Counted from the first letter of the stretch, positions 8,980 to 19,624 are shown. The stretch: 55,854 bases of DNA from Pseudoalteromonas denitrificans DSM 6059 (GCF_900112265.1 NZ_FOLO01000002.1:1-55854), one strand, 5' to 3'. Numbers and translations are program-made. Notes: generated by a model from the letters alone, not told the origin.

Positions 8980-10974
8980 TTAGTTTGTTATTTCTTTGTG
9001 CATTAACATATTCCAACTTACGCCCATATAGTGACGGTATTTAGAGGTTAATTCTGGGTTTTGTTTAATGGCTTGAGGCCAAACTAAGTTCTTTTGTTTG
9101 TGACCATCCCAAGAGTTTAAGTTTACATCAGGAATGATAGACCAAACTTTCTCTTTATTAAGTGCTTTTTGATAACCAATAGCAATTTCATTACCTTGTT
9201 TTAGTTGCATGGCTTTACCAATACTGGAATATTGAAAATCTTTTTTAGCGATAAGCTCTATAATGGTTGGTGCTATATCTAAATGATTGCCTATATGGTT
9301 TTCGTTAAATTTTACTGAATTAACATTCATACCACTCAATACAAAAGGGACAGATGATAGCTCTAGTAAATTAGGTTTTGCATTAAAATATCTGCGACCA
9401 TAATGATCTCCAGTGATTGCAAATAGTGATTTGGGTGTTTTAATTTTTTGATTTTCGATAAAGTTCGACATGGCCAGATCTGAAAACCACAAGTGTCCCA
9501 ATGTATTGGCGGATAATGCATTTTCTTGTTGTAAATTTTGAGGGTAATCTTGATTATTTTTAAAGTGATAACCTTTAGATTCTAAATCAAGGTTAAAAGG
9601 CCCATGATATGAGGTTGTTAATATAATGTTGAAGCTGGGCTTTGTTGTGTTGGTATTTTTAGCTATAAAATTAAATAATTGGTCATCATCTATACCCCAT
9701 GCACCGGCACTTCCTTTTCCACCAGCATTAGCTGCAGAATAAACATGACTAGCACCTTGGTTTTTAACATAGCTTCCTATATTTTGCCATGACAATAAAC
9801 CACCGTAATAAAAGTTAGTTTCATACCCTAAAGCTTGAAATTGTTTGAAAATTGAAGTTGAACTAGCTGGACCAACGGCACCTATTCGGCTCATGTTTAC
9901 GCCTGAATAGGGAATGCCTGAAATAATACTTGCCAAGGAGTTCATTGTGCTACTTGCTGCGGGTAGAAATCGTTTAAAATTGACCCCTTGTTTCGCTATT
10001 TTTCTTAATCCATCAGTAATATGTAATTCAGTATATTTTTCTTGTAGCGGCCAAGAATCATAACTTTCCATAATGATTAAAAAAATATGTTCTGGTTTAT
10101 CAATTGCGGCACCATGTGCACTTTTTTGTAAATAGTCGCTAATATGCTTGTTATTTGAATCAGTTGAAAAAGTGTGCTTTAAACTTTCTTCGAATTCATT
10201 TTCTTTAATATATGGATTGATATTTGAGTTGCCACTGACTTTTTTAAAGTCCTTATAAGCATACATAAGCGACCTATTAGGGTTTATTATGATCTTATTT
10301 AAGAAAGGATCACTAGTGACACTCGCCCACTTCCTCATTGCGGGACGAGACTCTAATGAACCTCTGGCTGCGGCTACAAAGCTTAAAAAAATCAATGTAC
10401 TTACAATTATTTTTGTAGAAGTTGAATTTAATTTAGATAAATAAAATGGTGCTTCAATAGAACGATTGATGTTGGTAAGTAATTTATGACTACCGTAAAT
10501 AAGCAAAACAAAAACAAAAAAACTGGTTATTGGATGATATTGCCCCCAGATAGTTTTTGCTACAGCCAATTGATCATCATATAAACCTTCAAATAAAAAA
10601 TAATTAAATAGACTATTATATTCAGCAAAATAACTAATACTAATCACACATAATGCACTTGTAATAATATAAAAGACATAACTAAACTTTATTGTTAACC
10701 AATTTACTAAATTTTTATGGCCAAACGGCTGTAATAACATATTAGCTAAAAATGGGATAGCTAAAAAAATTCCAACTGCGGCTGAATCAAATTTAAAGCC
10801 AGTTTGCATTGCTTGTAAATATTCGAACCAAGAGGTTTGTTCATTAACTTGATCTTGAAAAGTAAAAAAGAGGATAATTCTAAAACTACCCAAAAATAAA
10901 ACACCTGATAACCAAATAGTTAAGATTTTACTCATTTCACTAAAGTAATTATGCCACTGACTTTTAACTTCCAT
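8980..10974 (-). CDS. LtaS-like membrane sulfatase / phosphoglycerol transferase
   Basis: 664 residues. An N-terminal block of about five transmembrane helices (to about residue 200) is followed by a periplasmic alkaline-phosphatase-fold sulfatase domain: metal-binding IIMESYDSW, a Thr in the SSTMNS segment that fits the nucleophile of the LtaS group, and FAITGDHYGRR near the C-terminus. In Gram-negatives such proteins modify periplasmic glucans or lipid A with phosphoglycerol or phosphoethanolamine, but the substrate here is unknown. Its 3' end precedes the MoxR gene by about 70 bases. Confidence 0.85.
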   Translation of the reverse strand: MEVKSQWHNYFSEMSKILTIWLSGVLFLGSFRIILFFTFQDQVNEQTSWFEYLQAMQTGFKFDSAAVGIFLAIPFLANMLLQPFGHKNLVNWLTIKFSYVFYIITSALCVISISYFAEYNSLFNYFLFEGLYDDQLAVAKTIWGQYHPITSFFVFVLLIYGSHKLLTNINRSIEAPFYLSKLNSTSTKIIVSTLIFLSFVAAARGSLESRPAMRKWASVTSDPFLNKIIINPNRSLMYAYKDFKKVSGNSNINPYIKENEFEESLKHTFSTDSNNKHISDYLQKSAHGAAIDKPEHIFLIIMESYDSWPLQEKYTELHITDGLRKIAKQGVNFKRFLPAASSTMNSLASIISGIPYSGVNMSRIGAVGPASSTSIFKQFQALGYETNFYYGGLLSWQNIGSYVKNQGASHVYSAANAGGKGSAGAWGIDDDQLFNFIAKNTNTTKPSFNIILTTSYHGPFNLDLESKGYHFKNNQDYPQNLQQENALSANTLGHLWFSDLAMSNFIENQKIKTPKSLFAITGDHYGRRYFNAKPNLLELSSVPFVLSGMNVNSVKFNENHIGNHLDIAPTIIELIAKKDFQYSSIGKAMQLKQGNEIAIGYQKALNKEKVWSIIPDVNLNSWDGHKQKNLVWPQAIKQNPELTSKYRHYMGVSWNMLMHKEITN

Positions 10975-11034
10975 TTATATTCCGGTTTCTAATTTTGAAG
11001 GATGAGATTTTGTATTTTTTAATTATATAAAAAA

Positions 11035-11475
11035 TTAGCTTTCTTGAGTACAGTTGATTTTTAAAGCAGAATTAATGGTAACTTTATTTGTTTCTTTTAC
11101 TTTAACGCAACCTCCTTTAAATGATATTTTCTCTTCTTGGATTAAAGTAAAAAAACCTTTCTCTTGAGAGTATAGTTGATACTCAAAAGCGTTATTACTT
11201 CCTTCTATAATAGAGGTTGTAATTGCACCAACTAAAACTCCAGCAAGTATTCCAGAAATCATATCTTGATGATTGCCATCTAGATTATCAGCTAAACCTA
11301 GTACACCTCCAACAGTTGTCATTTCACCCACTTTTGAAGGTAGTTTCATTTTTGATATTGATTCTACCGATGCATAATACTCTTTTATTATTTTATTTTG
11401 TTCTGCTCTTTCAAAGCTTTGAGATGCACAACCTGTTAGTACAATGAGAGAAAGTAATAATGATTTTTTTATCAT
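11035..11475 (-). CDS. Lipoprotein with a glycine-rich segment, unknown function
   Basis: 146 residues. A lipobox (LTGCAS, Cys at about residue 16) ends a type II signal peptide. The middle contains a Gly/Ala-rich hydrophobic stretch (SGILAGVLVGAITTSIIEGS) reminiscent of the glycine-zipper segment in SlyB/Pcp-type outer-membrane lipoproteins. Resemblance to that group is weak and by eye only. It is a single gene with no obvious partner. Confidence 0.65.
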   Translation of the reverse strand: MIKKSLLLSLIVLTGCASQSFERAEQNKIIKEYYASVESISKMKLPSKVGEMTTVGGVLGLADNLDGNHQDMISGILAGVLVGAITTSIIEGSNNAFEYQLYSQEKGFFTLIQEEKISFKGGCVKVKETNKVTINSALKINCTQES

Positions 11476-11945
11476 GGTTGAATCCTGATTAACTTGAAAT
11501 TTAATTTTAAATTCTTACGATGTAAAAATCTGAATGGAAGTTGTAAAAAAGTGTAATTTGGCACATATCATTGTAGAGTTTTTATTGTTTGATAAAAAAA
11601 TTATATAGCCATGCAAGTTTAAGAAGCAGGATTCAGTTGGAGTTAGAGATATTTTTAAGAGCTGGTTATAGGTTCCAAGTATAGTGCTTTCATGGAGGCA
11701 AAACATTGATTGAAGAGGATGGTTAGTCCCTTTTAAAAATGAATAACGCAGCGTAAGGCATTTCTAAACCAACCTTACATGAACAATGCAAGAACATATT
11801 GTTGGTCCATCTTTTTTAAGGAATCTTCATTAATATTAAGGTGCGCCTAGATCATGAATTCTCAGCAGTCTTGAAACTCGTATATTGAAGTGGTTTGGGT
11901 ATATAATGCGGGCGTTTATTATTCTCCTCATTGAAAGTGTAAAAT
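11476..11945. other. 470-bp intergenic stretch, no supported gene
   Basis: AT-rich. A short minus-strand open frame at 11515-11706 has no ribosome site and no recognisable content. TATAAT at 11902-11907, 38 bases before the DUF2947 gene, is a candidate -10 element, but no properly spaced -35 is visible. Confidence 0.5.
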
Positions 11946-12419
11946 ATGAATTATATTTCGTTAAATGATTATAAGAAGGCATGGGTTTTTCGTCATAAAG
12001 ATTTACCAATTGATTCTGAAGACTTTGTAAAAATAAAACCTATGAGCGAAGCACGTTCTGCGAACTTATGGGCTAGTTTTATTAGTAATGAAAATGATCA
12101 TCCTGATTTTTTTAAATCTTCTGATTGGCCTGGTAATGATAACAACTGGTCTGATAGTGTTGAATGGGAAAAGCCTTGGGAAAGAGATGAAGATCAATTA
12201 CCACTAGAAATACTTGAGCATTTAAATTGGGATAATAATACAGTTATTTATTTTTGCATTAGTCGCAGAGATGTAATTGAATCTAGTTGGGGTGTATTTA
12301 AACGTTACTGGAAGAATTTTTTATTTATGAGTGATGGTAGTATTTTAATTGGAAAGAAACGTAAAGAAGCTGTTCAATTTATGGAAAATGGCCAAGCAAA
12401 ATTAGGAATAAAACCCTAA
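11946..12419 (+). CDS. DUF2947-family protein
   Basis: 157 residues, Trp-rich (KAWVFRHKDLP near the start; SSWGVFKRYWKNFLF near residue 113), matching my memory of the DUF2947 family found in Vibrio, Shewanella and Pseudoalteromonas. No signal peptide or membrane segment, so probably cytoplasmic. Function unknown. It lies just upstream of the ftsB block but is separated from the next gene by a 68-base gap. Confidence 0.72.
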   Translation: MNYISLNDYKKAWVFRHKDLPIDSEDFVKIKPMSEARSANLWASFISNENDHPDFFKSSDWPGNDNNWSDSVEWEKPWERDEDQLPLEILEHLNWDNNTVIYFCISRRDVIESSWGVFKRYWKNFLFMSDGSILIGKKRKEAVQFMENGQAKLGIKP

Positions 12420-12487
12420 ACCTTTGAAGTTTAAATTTTTATATGTTTTTTTGATGTTTATTTTATAGGCTATTATGATATAACTAA

Positions 12488-13132
12488 TTGTTAACTAAGT
12501 TTGAGATTAAGTCATTGCCAGAACAGCTAAAATTGCAACCAGACCTTCTTGATAAAGGTGAGAATCATCTTGTTTATATTGAGTTATGTAATGCACTTTA
12601 TGCCCGAGAAGTGGTAAGATTAAGTCGTGAATTAGATGAAATTAGATTACGAAAGTTATTAATAAGTTTACCTTATTATATTGAACGTGCTTCAGAGTCT
12701 ATTTTACAAGGAAATAGTCCTTTACAATTAGATGGTCAAAATGGATGTTGGATTGCAAAGCAAAAAATTAAAACTCCCAATTTTGATAAAACAGTAAATA
12801 ATCAGTTTTATACTAAAGCTTCTTTTCCTGGTTTTATTTTACCTTTAGCTGTACTAAATAAAGGTGAATTAATGATTAAAATTGATTGTTTGGATCAAGT
12901 GAAAAAAGATAAAATTCATTGCAATGAACATGGATGGTTTGAATTATCTGGTCAAGCAATTGATGCACAAAATGCTTATATTTTAAAACCTTCAAAAACA
13001 GTTATGACGGCTGCATGTTGTGGGCACCGATGGTGTCAAGGGAAAAGAGTTACACCACGTTTATTATCATTACGAGAAATGCTATTGGCGGCCCGTATTA
13101 ACTGGCTTAATTTTACTAAACCACTCACTTAG
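12488..13132 (+). CDS. Unknown protein preceding ftsB
   Basis: 214 residues from a TTG codon; no ATG or GTG lies near the beginning, so the start is uncertain. No signal peptide or transmembrane helix. Recognisable pieces are a C-terminal ACCGHRWCQGKR segment with three Cys and one His, which might bind a metal, and a helical tail (LLSLREMLLAARINWL). I do not recognise the family. The next gene, ftsB, starts only 28 bases after its stop, so the two may be co-transcribed. Confidence 0.6.
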   Translation: MLTKFEIKSLPEQLKLQPDLLDKGENHLVYIELCNALYAREVVRLSRELDEIRLRKLLISLPYYIERASESILQGNSPLQLDGQNGCWIAKQKIKTPNFDKTVNNQFYTKASFPGFILPLAVLNKGELMIKIDCLDQVKKDKIHCNEHGWFELSGQAIDAQNAYILKPSKTVMTAACCGHRWCQGKRVTPRLLSLREMLLAARINWLNFTKPLT

Positions 13133-13160
13133 GTTAGCCCCTAAAAACCGGAGAACCCGA

Positions 13161-13451
13161 ATGAGGCTATTTCAAATAGGGTTGCTGTGTTTATTTCTTT
13201 TTTTACAGTATAAGTTATGGTTTGGCCATAATAGCGTAAGAGACTATACCAGATTACAAATTGCAGTTAAAAAACATCAAAAAATCAATGATAAACTTAT
13301 AAAAAGAAATAAACTTTTAACCGCAGATATTAAAGATTTAAAAACAGGTTTAGAAGGTGTCGAAGAGCGTGCTCGTAATGAATTGGGATTAATTAAACCC
13401 GGAGAAACCTTTTTTCGTTTATTACCTAAAAAGCAGTTAACAAAGAATTGA
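13161..13451 (+). CDS. ftsB: Cell division protein FtsB
   Basis: 96 residues: a short cytoplasmic N-terminus, one transmembrane helix (about residues 4-21), a coiled coil (about 30-70), and the conserved EERARNELGLIKPGE segment typical of FtsB. It bridges FtsQ and FtsL in the divisome at the inner membrane. I chose the ATG at 13161 for its GGAG ribosome site and the usual family length. ispD starts two bases after its stop, the standard gammaproteobacterial arrangement. Confidence 0.93.
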   Translation: MRLFQIGLLCLFLFLQYKLWFGHNSVRDYTRLQIAVKKHQKINDKLIKRNKLLTADIKDLKTGLEGVEERARNELGLIKPGETFFRLLPKKQLTKN

Positions 13452-13452
13452 A

Positions 13453-14181
13453 ATGACAATAGAAGCTAATTTAAATATTTTTGCAATTGTTCCAGCTGCT
13501 GGTACTGGCAGTAGAATGAAAAGCAATTTACCTAAACAATATATAACAATTAATCAAAAAACAGTATTAGAACATACCCTAAATAAGCTGTCTTACATTA
13601 AGAATATTAATTCAATTACAGTTGCGATTAGCCCTGATGATGAGTTTTATCAAGATCTTAAAATTGAAAATCCAAAAATACAAACTGTATATGGGGGAAA
13701 TAGCCGAGCTATCTCTGTCTTAAATGCTCTTAATAGTTTGAACACTGATACTAAAAAAAAACCAGACTGGGTTTTAGTGCATGATGCAGCAAGACCTCTA
13801 GTATGTCCTGACGATATAAATAAACTTATAAATTTAGCTATATCAAAGCAAAAAGGTGGCATATTAGCGTGTAAAGTAAAAGACACTATCAAAAAAAGTG
13901 TCGGCAAAATGCAATTAGATTGTGTATCTGAAACGGTTTCAAGAGAATTTTTATGGCAAGCTATGACACCGCAAATATTTAAGTTTGAACAATTACACCA
14001 AGCATTATCTGATGCTTTAACACAAAATATAGACATTACAGATGAGGCCTCGGCAATGGAATGGGCTGGTTTTGAAGTTATGCTGGTGGCTGGACGCTCC
14101 GATAATATAAAAATAACCACACCTGAAGATTTGCAATTAGCTAATTTTTATTTATCTCAAAAAAAAAGTAAATTGGAGTAA
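13453..14181 (+). CDS. ispD: 2-C-methyl-D-erythritol 4-phosphate cytidylyltransferase
   Basis: 242 residues. The nucleotide-binding loop [20 protein letters not shown] opens the protein, and [11 protein letters not shown] and [11 protein letters not shown] are the later family motifs. It catalyses the CTP-dependent third step of the MEP isoprenoid pathway. It is sandwiched between ftsB and ispF with 1-2 base gaps, so it is certainly co-transcribed. Confidence 0.95.
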   Translation: MTIEANLNIFAIVPAAGTGSRMKSNLPKQYITINQKTVLEHTLNKLSYIKNINSITVAISPDDEFYQDLKIENPKIQTVYGGNSRAISVLNALNSLNTDTKKKPDWVLVHDAARPLVCPDDINKLINLAISKQKGGILACKVKDTIKKSVGKMQLDCVSETVSREFLWQAMTPQIFKFEQLHQALSDALTQNIDITDEASAMEWAGFEVMLVAGRSDNIKITTPEDLQLANFYLSQKKSKLE

Positions 14182-14183
14182 CA

Positions 14184-14699
14184 ATGCTACGCATAGGACA
14201 TGGTTTTGATGTGCATAAGTTTGGCGGTAAAGGTCCTTTAACTATCGCAGGTGTGAAAATTGATTATGCTCAGGGTTTTGTTGCGCATTCAGATGGTGAT
14301 GTTGCGATTCATGCATTATGTGATGCTATTTTGGGGGCGCTGGCCTTAGGTGATATTGGTAAGCATTTTCCTGATACTGCAAGTGAATATAAAAATATTG
14401 ATAGCAGAATTTTGTTACGCCATGTTGTTGAACTTGCTATAGAGCTAGGTTATAGCATAGGAAATACGGATATAACTATTATTGCTCAAGCACCAAAAAT
14501 GCTGCCTCATATTGAAAATATGAGAACAATTTTAGCTGAAGATTTACGGATAAAAACTACACAAGTCAATGTGAAAGCCACAACAACCGAAGGTTTAGGT
14601 TTTGAAGGTCGTAAAGAGGGAATTTCAAGCCATGCAGTGGTGATTTTACAAAAAATGAATATGACAAACTCAATAGATATAGCCAGAAGTGATTCATAA
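14184..14699 (+). CDS. ispF: 2-C-methyl-D-erythritol 2,4-cyclodiphosphate synthase
   Basis: 171 residues. The metal ligands are visible in GHGFDVHKF and [12 protein letters not shown], and [15 protein letters not shown] is the C-terminal family motif. It forms the cyclic diphosphate intermediate of the MEP pathway. The tail after the family's usual end (about residue 157) is roughly 14 residues longer than in E. coli. Its stop codon overlaps the truD start by one base. Confidence 0.95.
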   Translation: MLRIGHGFDVHKFGGKGPLTIAGVKIDYAQGFVAHSDGDVAIHALCDAILGALALGDIGKHFPDTASEYKNIDSRILLRHVVELAIELGYSIGNTDITIIAQAPKMLPHIENMRTILAEDLRIKTTQVNVKATTTEGLGFEGRKEGISSHAVVILQKMNMTNSIDIARSDS

Positions 14700-15745
14700 T
14701 GAATGGTTTAAATTTTTCTGACTTAAATTATTTATACGGCAAACCTCTTGCCCTGGCTGATTTCAAACAAGAAGCGGAAGACTTTATCGTTGATGAAATA
14801 CTGGGTTTTGAATTAACTGGCGAAGGTGAACATGTTTGTTTACAAATTGTTAAGAAAGGTGAAAATACGCAATTTGTAGTAAAAAAATTGGCTGAATTTG
14901 CACAAACATCTCCCAAAAATGTAAGTTACGCGGGCTTAAAAGATAGACATGGTGTATGTAGCCAATGGTTTAGTGTGCCTGTACCTATTAAAAAAGATAT
15001 AGATTTTACTAAACTTAACAGTGATAGCTTATTTGTACTTGTGCAAAAACGTCATAGTAGAAAACTGAAAACTGGATGTCATAAAGGAAATAAATTTACC
15101 ATTAGGTTAAGAAATGTAACAGAACCACTCGATATATTATGTCGTATTAATGCAGTAAGGAATGGCGTACCAAATTATTTTGGTCCACAGAGGTTTGGCC
15201 ATGATGGACACAACCTTGATATGGCAAAACGTATGTTTGGTGGTGAGGTAATCAGAGATCGTAAACTCAGAGGTTTGATAATTTCAGCTGCGCGTTCATT
15301 TGTATTTAATCAAATTGTTAATCTACGTGTCTCAGCACATGGTTTAGCTAAGACTTTACCACAAGAAGTTTTTATGCTCAGTGGAAGTAATGCGTTTTTT
15401 AAAGAAGATATTAATACTCAAACCATTGACCGACTTGCAAGTGGTGATATCTGTCTATCGGCTCCTATGATAGGTTTAGGTGATAAAGGTTTAACGGAAC
15501 AAGAGTTATTATGGTTGGAAGATTATAAAGAGTGGCGTGAAGGTTTAATTGAGTTAGGTTTAAAAACTGAAAGAAGAACATTAAAACTGATTCCAAAAGG
15601 TTTAACTGTGGTTCAGGAAAGTGAGTCAGAATTGGTGTTAGAGTTTGAATTGAATAAAGGCTGTTTTGCAACTTCAGTATTACGTGAATTAGTCAATTGT
15701 ACGGATACTTCACTTAAAAATAGAATTGAAAAGGATGATAAATGA
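14699..15745 (+). CDS. truD: tRNA pseudouridine(13) synthase TruD
   Basis: 348 residues. The catalytic Asp lies in [17 protein letters not shown] (around residue 80), and [19 protein letters not shown] and the TruD insertion domain follow. It isomerises U13 of tRNA-Glu. It overlaps ispF by one base and surE by four, so translation is probably coupled. Confidence 0.95.
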   Translation: MNGLNFSDLNYLYGKPLALADFKQEAEDFIVDEILGFELTGEGEHVCLQIVKKGENTQFVVKKLAEFAQTSPKNVSYAGLKDRHGVCSQWFSVPVPIKKDIDFTKLNSDSLFVLVQKRHSRKLKTGCHKGNKFTIRLRNVTEPLDILCRINAVRNGVPNYFGPQRFGHDGHNLDMAKRMFGGEVIRDRKLRGLIISAARSFVFNQIVNLRVSAHGLAKTLPQEVFMLSGSNAFFKEDINTQTIDRLASGDICLSAPMIGLGDKGLTEQELLWLEDYKEWREGLIELGLKTERRTLKLIPKGLTVVQESESELVLEFELNKGCFATSVLRELVNCTDTSLKNRIEKDDK

Positions 15746-16512
15746 AAATTTTATTAAGTAATGATGATGGTGTACATGCTAAGGGCATATTCATTCTGTA
15801 TCAGGCCTTGTCAAAAATTGCAGATGTAACTGTGGTTGCACCAGATAGAAACTGCAGTGGCGCTAGTAATTCATTGACCTTGTTAAACCCACTTAGAGCA
15901 ACAACTTTGGATAATGGTTTTGTTTCTGTAAATGGTACCCCAACTGACTGTGTTCATTTAGCTCTGAATGAATTATTAGATCATACTCCAGATTTAGTGA
16001 TTGCAGGTATCAACAACGGTGCTAATTTAGGTGATGATACTTTATATTCAGGTACCGTTGCAGCTGCTACTGAAGGACGCCATATGGGCTTACCAGCAAT
16101 TGCGGTATCATTGTGTTCTAAAAAGGAAGAAAACTATTATACGGCTGCTGCAGTAACGCTAGAATTGATTTCACAGTTAGGTTCTCATCCACTACCAAAC
16201 GATCAAATCATTAATATTAATGTCCCTGATATTCCTGTGTCAGAATTAAAGGGTTTAAAAGTAACACGTTTAGGATCGAGGCATAAAGCTGAAACCATGA
16301 GTAAGCAGAAAGATCCTTGGGGACGAGATATTTACTGGTATGGTAGTTTAGGTAATGCTTTAGATGCAGGAGAAGGAACCGACTTTTTCGCTGTGAAACA
16401 AGGCTTTGCATCGATAACGCCTTTAAATGTCGATATGACTGCAAAAAATAGCCTGGATGTAATGCAAGGGTGGATAAATTCAATGGAGCTAACTGGTGTT
16501 GAGAAACTTTAA
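15742..16512 (+). CDS. surE: 5'/3'-nucleotidase SurE
   Basis: 256 residues. Metal-binding motifs [12 protein letters not shown] at the N-terminus, [12 protein letters not shown] and [21 protein letters not shown] are canonical. It is a stationary-phase nucleotidase/exopolyphosphatase. Its ATG overlaps the truD stop (ATGA), and its 3' end overlaps pcm by 17 bases. Confidence 0.95.
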   Translation: MKILLSNDDGVHAKGIFILYQALSKIADVTVVAPDRNCSGASNSLTLLNPLRATTLDNGFVSVNGTPTDCVHLALNELLDHTPDLVIAGINNGANLGDDTLYSGTVAAATEGRHMGLPAIAVSLCSKKEENYYTAAAVTLELISQLGSHPLPNDQIININVPDIPVSELKGLKVTRLGSRHKAETMSKQKDPWGRDIYWYGSLGNALDAGEGTDFFAVKQGFASITPLNVDMTAKNSLDVMQGWINSMELTGVEKL

Positions 16513-17134
16513 TCATAGTGCGCATGCATTAGCGCAAAAATTATTTGAAGAAGGTATAAATCAACAAGCTGTATTAGATGCTATAGCATCAATACCAAGA
16601 CATCATTTTGTGGATGAAATTTTAGCACACAAAGCATATGAAAATACGGCTTTACCTATAGGTTTGGGACAAACGATTTCTCAACCTTATATCGTTGCTA
16701 AAATGACGCAGGTACTATTAGAACAAGGCGTTAAAACTAAGGTACTTGAGATTGGCACTGGCTCTGGTTATCAAAGTGCGATATTAGCAAAAGTATTCAC
16801 AAAAGTTTATTCTGTAGAGCGTATAAAATCTTTACAATGGCAAGCTAAACGAAGACTTCAAAATTTAGACTTATACAATGTAAGTATGAAACATGGGGAT
16901 GGCTGGTTGGGTTGGCAGGCAAAGGCACCTTTTGATGGCATTATTGTAACCGCGGCTGCAGCTCAAGTACCGCAAGATTTACTTAATCAATTGGCTGATA
17001 ATGGGATTTTGATCTCTCCTATTGGTGAAGATAATCAAAAATTAATAATGTTTAAACGTCAAGGTAATCGTTTTATTCAGCAAGAATTAGAAGCAGTGAG
17101 GTTTGTTCCTTTGATCTCAGGCGACATAGCTTAA
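16496..17134 (+). CDS. pcm: Protein-L-isoaspartate O-methyltransferase
   Basis: 212 residues from a GTG inside the end of surE (a TTG follows directly at 16499, so the exact start is ambiguous). The SAM-binding motif [16 protein letters not shown] and the family segments [25 protein letters not shown] and DGIIVTAAA are present. It repairs isoaspartyl residues in aged proteins, fitting its linkage with surE and rpoS. Confidence 0.94.
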   Translation: MLRNFNHSAHALAQKLFEEGINQQAVLDAIASIPRHHFVDEILAHKAYENTALPIGLGQTISQPYIVAKMTQVLLEQGVKTKVLEIGTGSGYQSAILAKVFTKVYSVERIKSLQWQAKRRLQNLDLYNVSMKHGDGWLGWQAKAPFDGIIVTAAAAQVPQDLLNQLADNGILISPIGEDNQKLIMFKRQGNRFIQQELEAVRFVPLISGDIA

Positions 17135-17194
17135 CTTTCTCTATAAAAAGATATTGTTTTGCTATTTTGTTTTAAGGAGTTAAATAAAAATAAT

Positions 17195-18019
17195 ATGATG
17201 CACAAAATATACACACTTTTTATTATTATATTGTGCATCTTTACTTCTGCATGTACCCAAAGAGGAACACCTGCTCCTGTAAGTAACCTTTCTACAGATC
17301 CGACCAGATTGAAACAAAAAATTAAAATTAAGGGCGAAAGTTATATTGTTCAAAAAGGTGAAACGCTTTATTCAATTTCATTTCGAGCAAATAAAGATTT
17401 TAGAGATCTCGCTAAGATCAACGGGATCCCTAAACCTTACAAGATCTTTCCAGGTCAAAAAATAAGCTTAACCACCTTGTTGCGAAAAGATAAAAAGTAT
17501 AAAAAATCACCAGAAAAATCTATATTATCTACAAGTTATAAACATAAAAATAACAAGATATCAAAGAAAGATCTTGAACAGCCAAAAAAAGCGGAGTATG
17601 TTCAAAAAGAAGCCAAAAAATTATCAATAACAAAAAAAACTCATTACGCTACAAAAGTAGGCTGGAATTGGCCCGCAAAAGGTAAAGTGATTCGACGTTT
17701 TTCTAATAAAGATAATGGCTATAAAGGAGTTCTTATTGCTAATAAGCGGGGTACTTCAATCCGCTCTGCATCTGATGGTGTTGTTGTTTATGCTGGAAGT
17801 GCATTAAAAGGTTATGGGCAGTTAATTATTGTAAAACATAATGATGATTACTTAAGTGCATATGCTCATAATAAACGTTTGTTAGTGAAAGAAAAACAGG
17901 AAGTTAAAGCTGGGCAATTGATAGCAGAGATGGGTAGTAGTGGTACCAAGATGACAGGATTAAGATTTGAGATCCGTTACCGAGGTAAGTCAGTGAATCC
18001 TGTGAAATATTTGCCTTAG
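17195..18019 (+). CDS. nlpD: NlpD-like lipoprotein, LysM plus degenerate M23 domain
   Basis: 274 residues. The signal peptide ends in a lipobox (TSAC, Cys at about residue 20). A LysM repeat (about 45-88, YIVQKGETLYSISFRAN) is followed by a Lys-rich linker and a peptidase M23 domain (about 165-274). The zinc ligands of active M23 enzymes are missing: the final HxH is replaced by RFEIR. It is therefore an amidase activator rather than an enzyme, as known for NlpD/AmiC. I chose the first of two tandem ATGs; upstream TTG-led residues lack signal-peptide character. Confidence 0.9.
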   Translation: MMHKIYTLFIIILCIFTSACTQRGTPAPVSNLSTDPTRLKQKIKIKGESYIVQKGETLYSISFRANKDFRDLAKINGIPKPYKIFPGQKISLTTLLRKDKKYKKSPEKSILSTSYKHKNNKISKKDLEQPKKAEYVQKEAKKLSITKKTHYATKVGWNWPAKGKVIRRFSNKDNGYKGVLIANKRGTSIRSASDGVVVYAGSALKGYGQLIIVKHNDDYLSAYAHNKRLLVKEKQEVKAGQLIAEMGSSGTKMTGLRFEIRYRGKSVNPVKYLP

Positions 18020-18076
18020 TATTAGTTCAAGTGTGTTGTACGTATAAAAGATATTTTACTACTCAGGAGAATGCTT

Positions 18077-19057
18077 ATGGGTAATACAGCTGAAACTATT
18101 AAGGAGATAGCTATGGATGTCAAAATGGATGATATACAAGAAAATGAACCAAGCACTGAAATACTTGAAAAAGTAGAAGTTGAAGAGGCCGTAGAAGAGA
18201 CTTGCAAAGCTGAGACCGTAAAAAATTTAGATGCTACTCAGCTGTATTTAGGTGAGATTGGTTTTTCCCCTTTATTATCAGCAGAAGAAGAAGTGTATTT
18301 TTCACGTAAAGCCTTAAAGGGTTGTGAAGCGTCAAGAAAGCGAATGATTGAAAGTAATTTACGATTAGTTGTAAAAATAGCTCGTCGTTATAATAATCGT
18401 GGTTTAGCATTGTTAGATCTTATCGAGGAAGGCAATTTAGGGCTTATTCGTGCTGTTGAAAAATTTGATCCTGAACGTGGTTTTAGGTTCTCAGCGTATG
18501 CAACTTGGTGGATCAGACAAACGATTGAGCGTGCGATAATGAATCAAACTCGTACGATTAGGTTGCCAATACATGTTGTTAAAGAGCTTAATGTATATTT
18601 ACGCACAGCAAGAGAATTAACACAGACACTTGATCATGAAGCCACTGCTGAAGAAATAGCCCAGAAACTAGATCGTCCTGTAGAAAATGTGAATAAAATG
18701 CTGCGCTTGAATGAAAGGATTGGTTCAGTAGATACTCCTATAGGTGGTGATTCAGATAAAGTATTGCTTGATATCTTGGCTGATGAAAAAAGTGGCGGTC
18801 CAGATACAAGAATACAAGAAGATGATATTAAAGATAATATTATTCACTGGCTAGAAGAGCTTAACTCAAAACAAAGAGAAGTTTTAGCGCGAAGATTTGG
18901 TTTGTTAGGCTATGAACCTTCAACACTTGAGGACGTAGGTAAAGAAATTGGCTTAACTCGTGAGCGTGTTCGACAAATTCAGGTAGAAGCATTACGTCGT
19001 TTGAAAGAAGTTTTAAGTCACCAAGGCTTGAGTATTGAGTCCTTATTCCAGCAATAA
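18077..19057 (+). CDS. rpoS: RNA polymerase sigma factor RpoS
   Basis: 326 residues. Regions 1.2-2.4 ([36 protein letters not shown]), 3 and 4.2 ([20 protein letters not shown]) are all intact. It is the stationary-phase and general-stress sigma factor. The acidic N-terminal extension (about 50 residues, rich in E and V) is longer than the usual short one. I prefer the ATG at 18077, 7 bases after AGGAG, to the one at 18071, which is too close to it. Gene order after nlpD is standard. Confidence 0.95.
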   Translation: MGNTAETIKEIAMDVKMDDIQENEPSTEILEKVEVEEAVEETCKAETVKNLDATQLYLGEIGFSPLLSAEEEVYFSRKALKGCEASRKRMIESNLRLVVKIARRYNNRGLALLDLIEEGNLGLIRAVEKFDPERGFRFSAYATWWIRQTIERAIMNQTRTIRLPIHVVKELNVYLRTARELTQTLDHEATAEEIAQKLDRPVENVNKMLRLNERIGSVDTPIGGDSDKVLLDILADEKSGGPDTRIQEDDIKDNIIHWLEELNSKQREVLARRFGLLGYEPSTLEDVGKEIGLTRERVRQIQVEALRRLKEVLSHQGLSIESLFQQ

Positions 19058-19079
19058 ATTTCAATCATATTACATTCTA

Positions 19080-19116
19080 AAAAAGGTTTACTCTTGAGGG
19101 TAAGCCTTTTTTGTTT
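19080..19116 (+). terminator. rpoS terminator
   Basis: Stem AAAGGTTTAC/GTAAGCCTTT (19082-19091 with 19100-19109; ten pairs, one G-T) with an 8-base loop, followed by a T run. Confidence 0.88.
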
Positions 19117-19624
19117 CTACTAATATTAATTCGATTTAATATATAATTTTTGCTAAATAAACACTCGCTGTGTGTGAGTAGAATGCAGGTATTTAGGTCT
19201 ATCTGGGAACTAAAAACTGTGTTTAAATCTTAATAGTCAGTTATTGCTCTGAAAATTTATACTCATTTATATTTGATCATCAACTTAATAGAATTGGCAT
19301 AACTGATAAAATTTAATTATTCCCTTCAATATCTAAAGTTTAAAACCCTTAAAGTTCATTTTTAATACTGTTCTCTTTAAGTTTTAGTATCCAAATCAAC
19401 TTTTTTACTAAAAAAAATAAATATTTTCACTTTGAATTTAAAATTTTAATCCTTTGTATTTAATCTATTTTTATACTTTTCTAGAATATTACCTCTAATA
19501 AAAACACTAATACGAATAGATCTCATTATTGATATTGAAATGAGAATCATTTAAAGTCTTCCGCTCCGATAATCCATTCAACTAAAACTAATTTTGTTAG
19601 GTTGAAAAATTGAGGCTAGGCATC
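19117..19624. other. Long AT-rich leader before the siderophore operon
   Basis: About 500 bases without a gene between the rpoS terminator and the isochorismate synthase start. Besides the Fur-box candidate at 19536-19554, I see no open frame, repeat or structured RNA that I can support. Confidence 0.5.
19536..19554. promoter_or_regulatory. Fur box candidate upstream of the siderophore operon
   Basis: The 13-base core AATGAGAATCATT (19539/19540-19552) differs by one base from the centre of the classical 19-bp Fur consensus, although the outer arms match poorly (12 of 19 overall). It lies about 70 bases before the isochorismate synthase ATG. That is where an iron-dependent repressor site would be expected. 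Confidence 0.6.

Noticed and set aside
11515..11706. 63-codon minus-strand open frame
   Set aside because: No start signal, low-complexity composition and no domain; treated as chance.
17195..18019. Active M23 endopeptidase
   Set aside because: Zinc-ligand positions are substituted, so it is called an NlpD-type activator.
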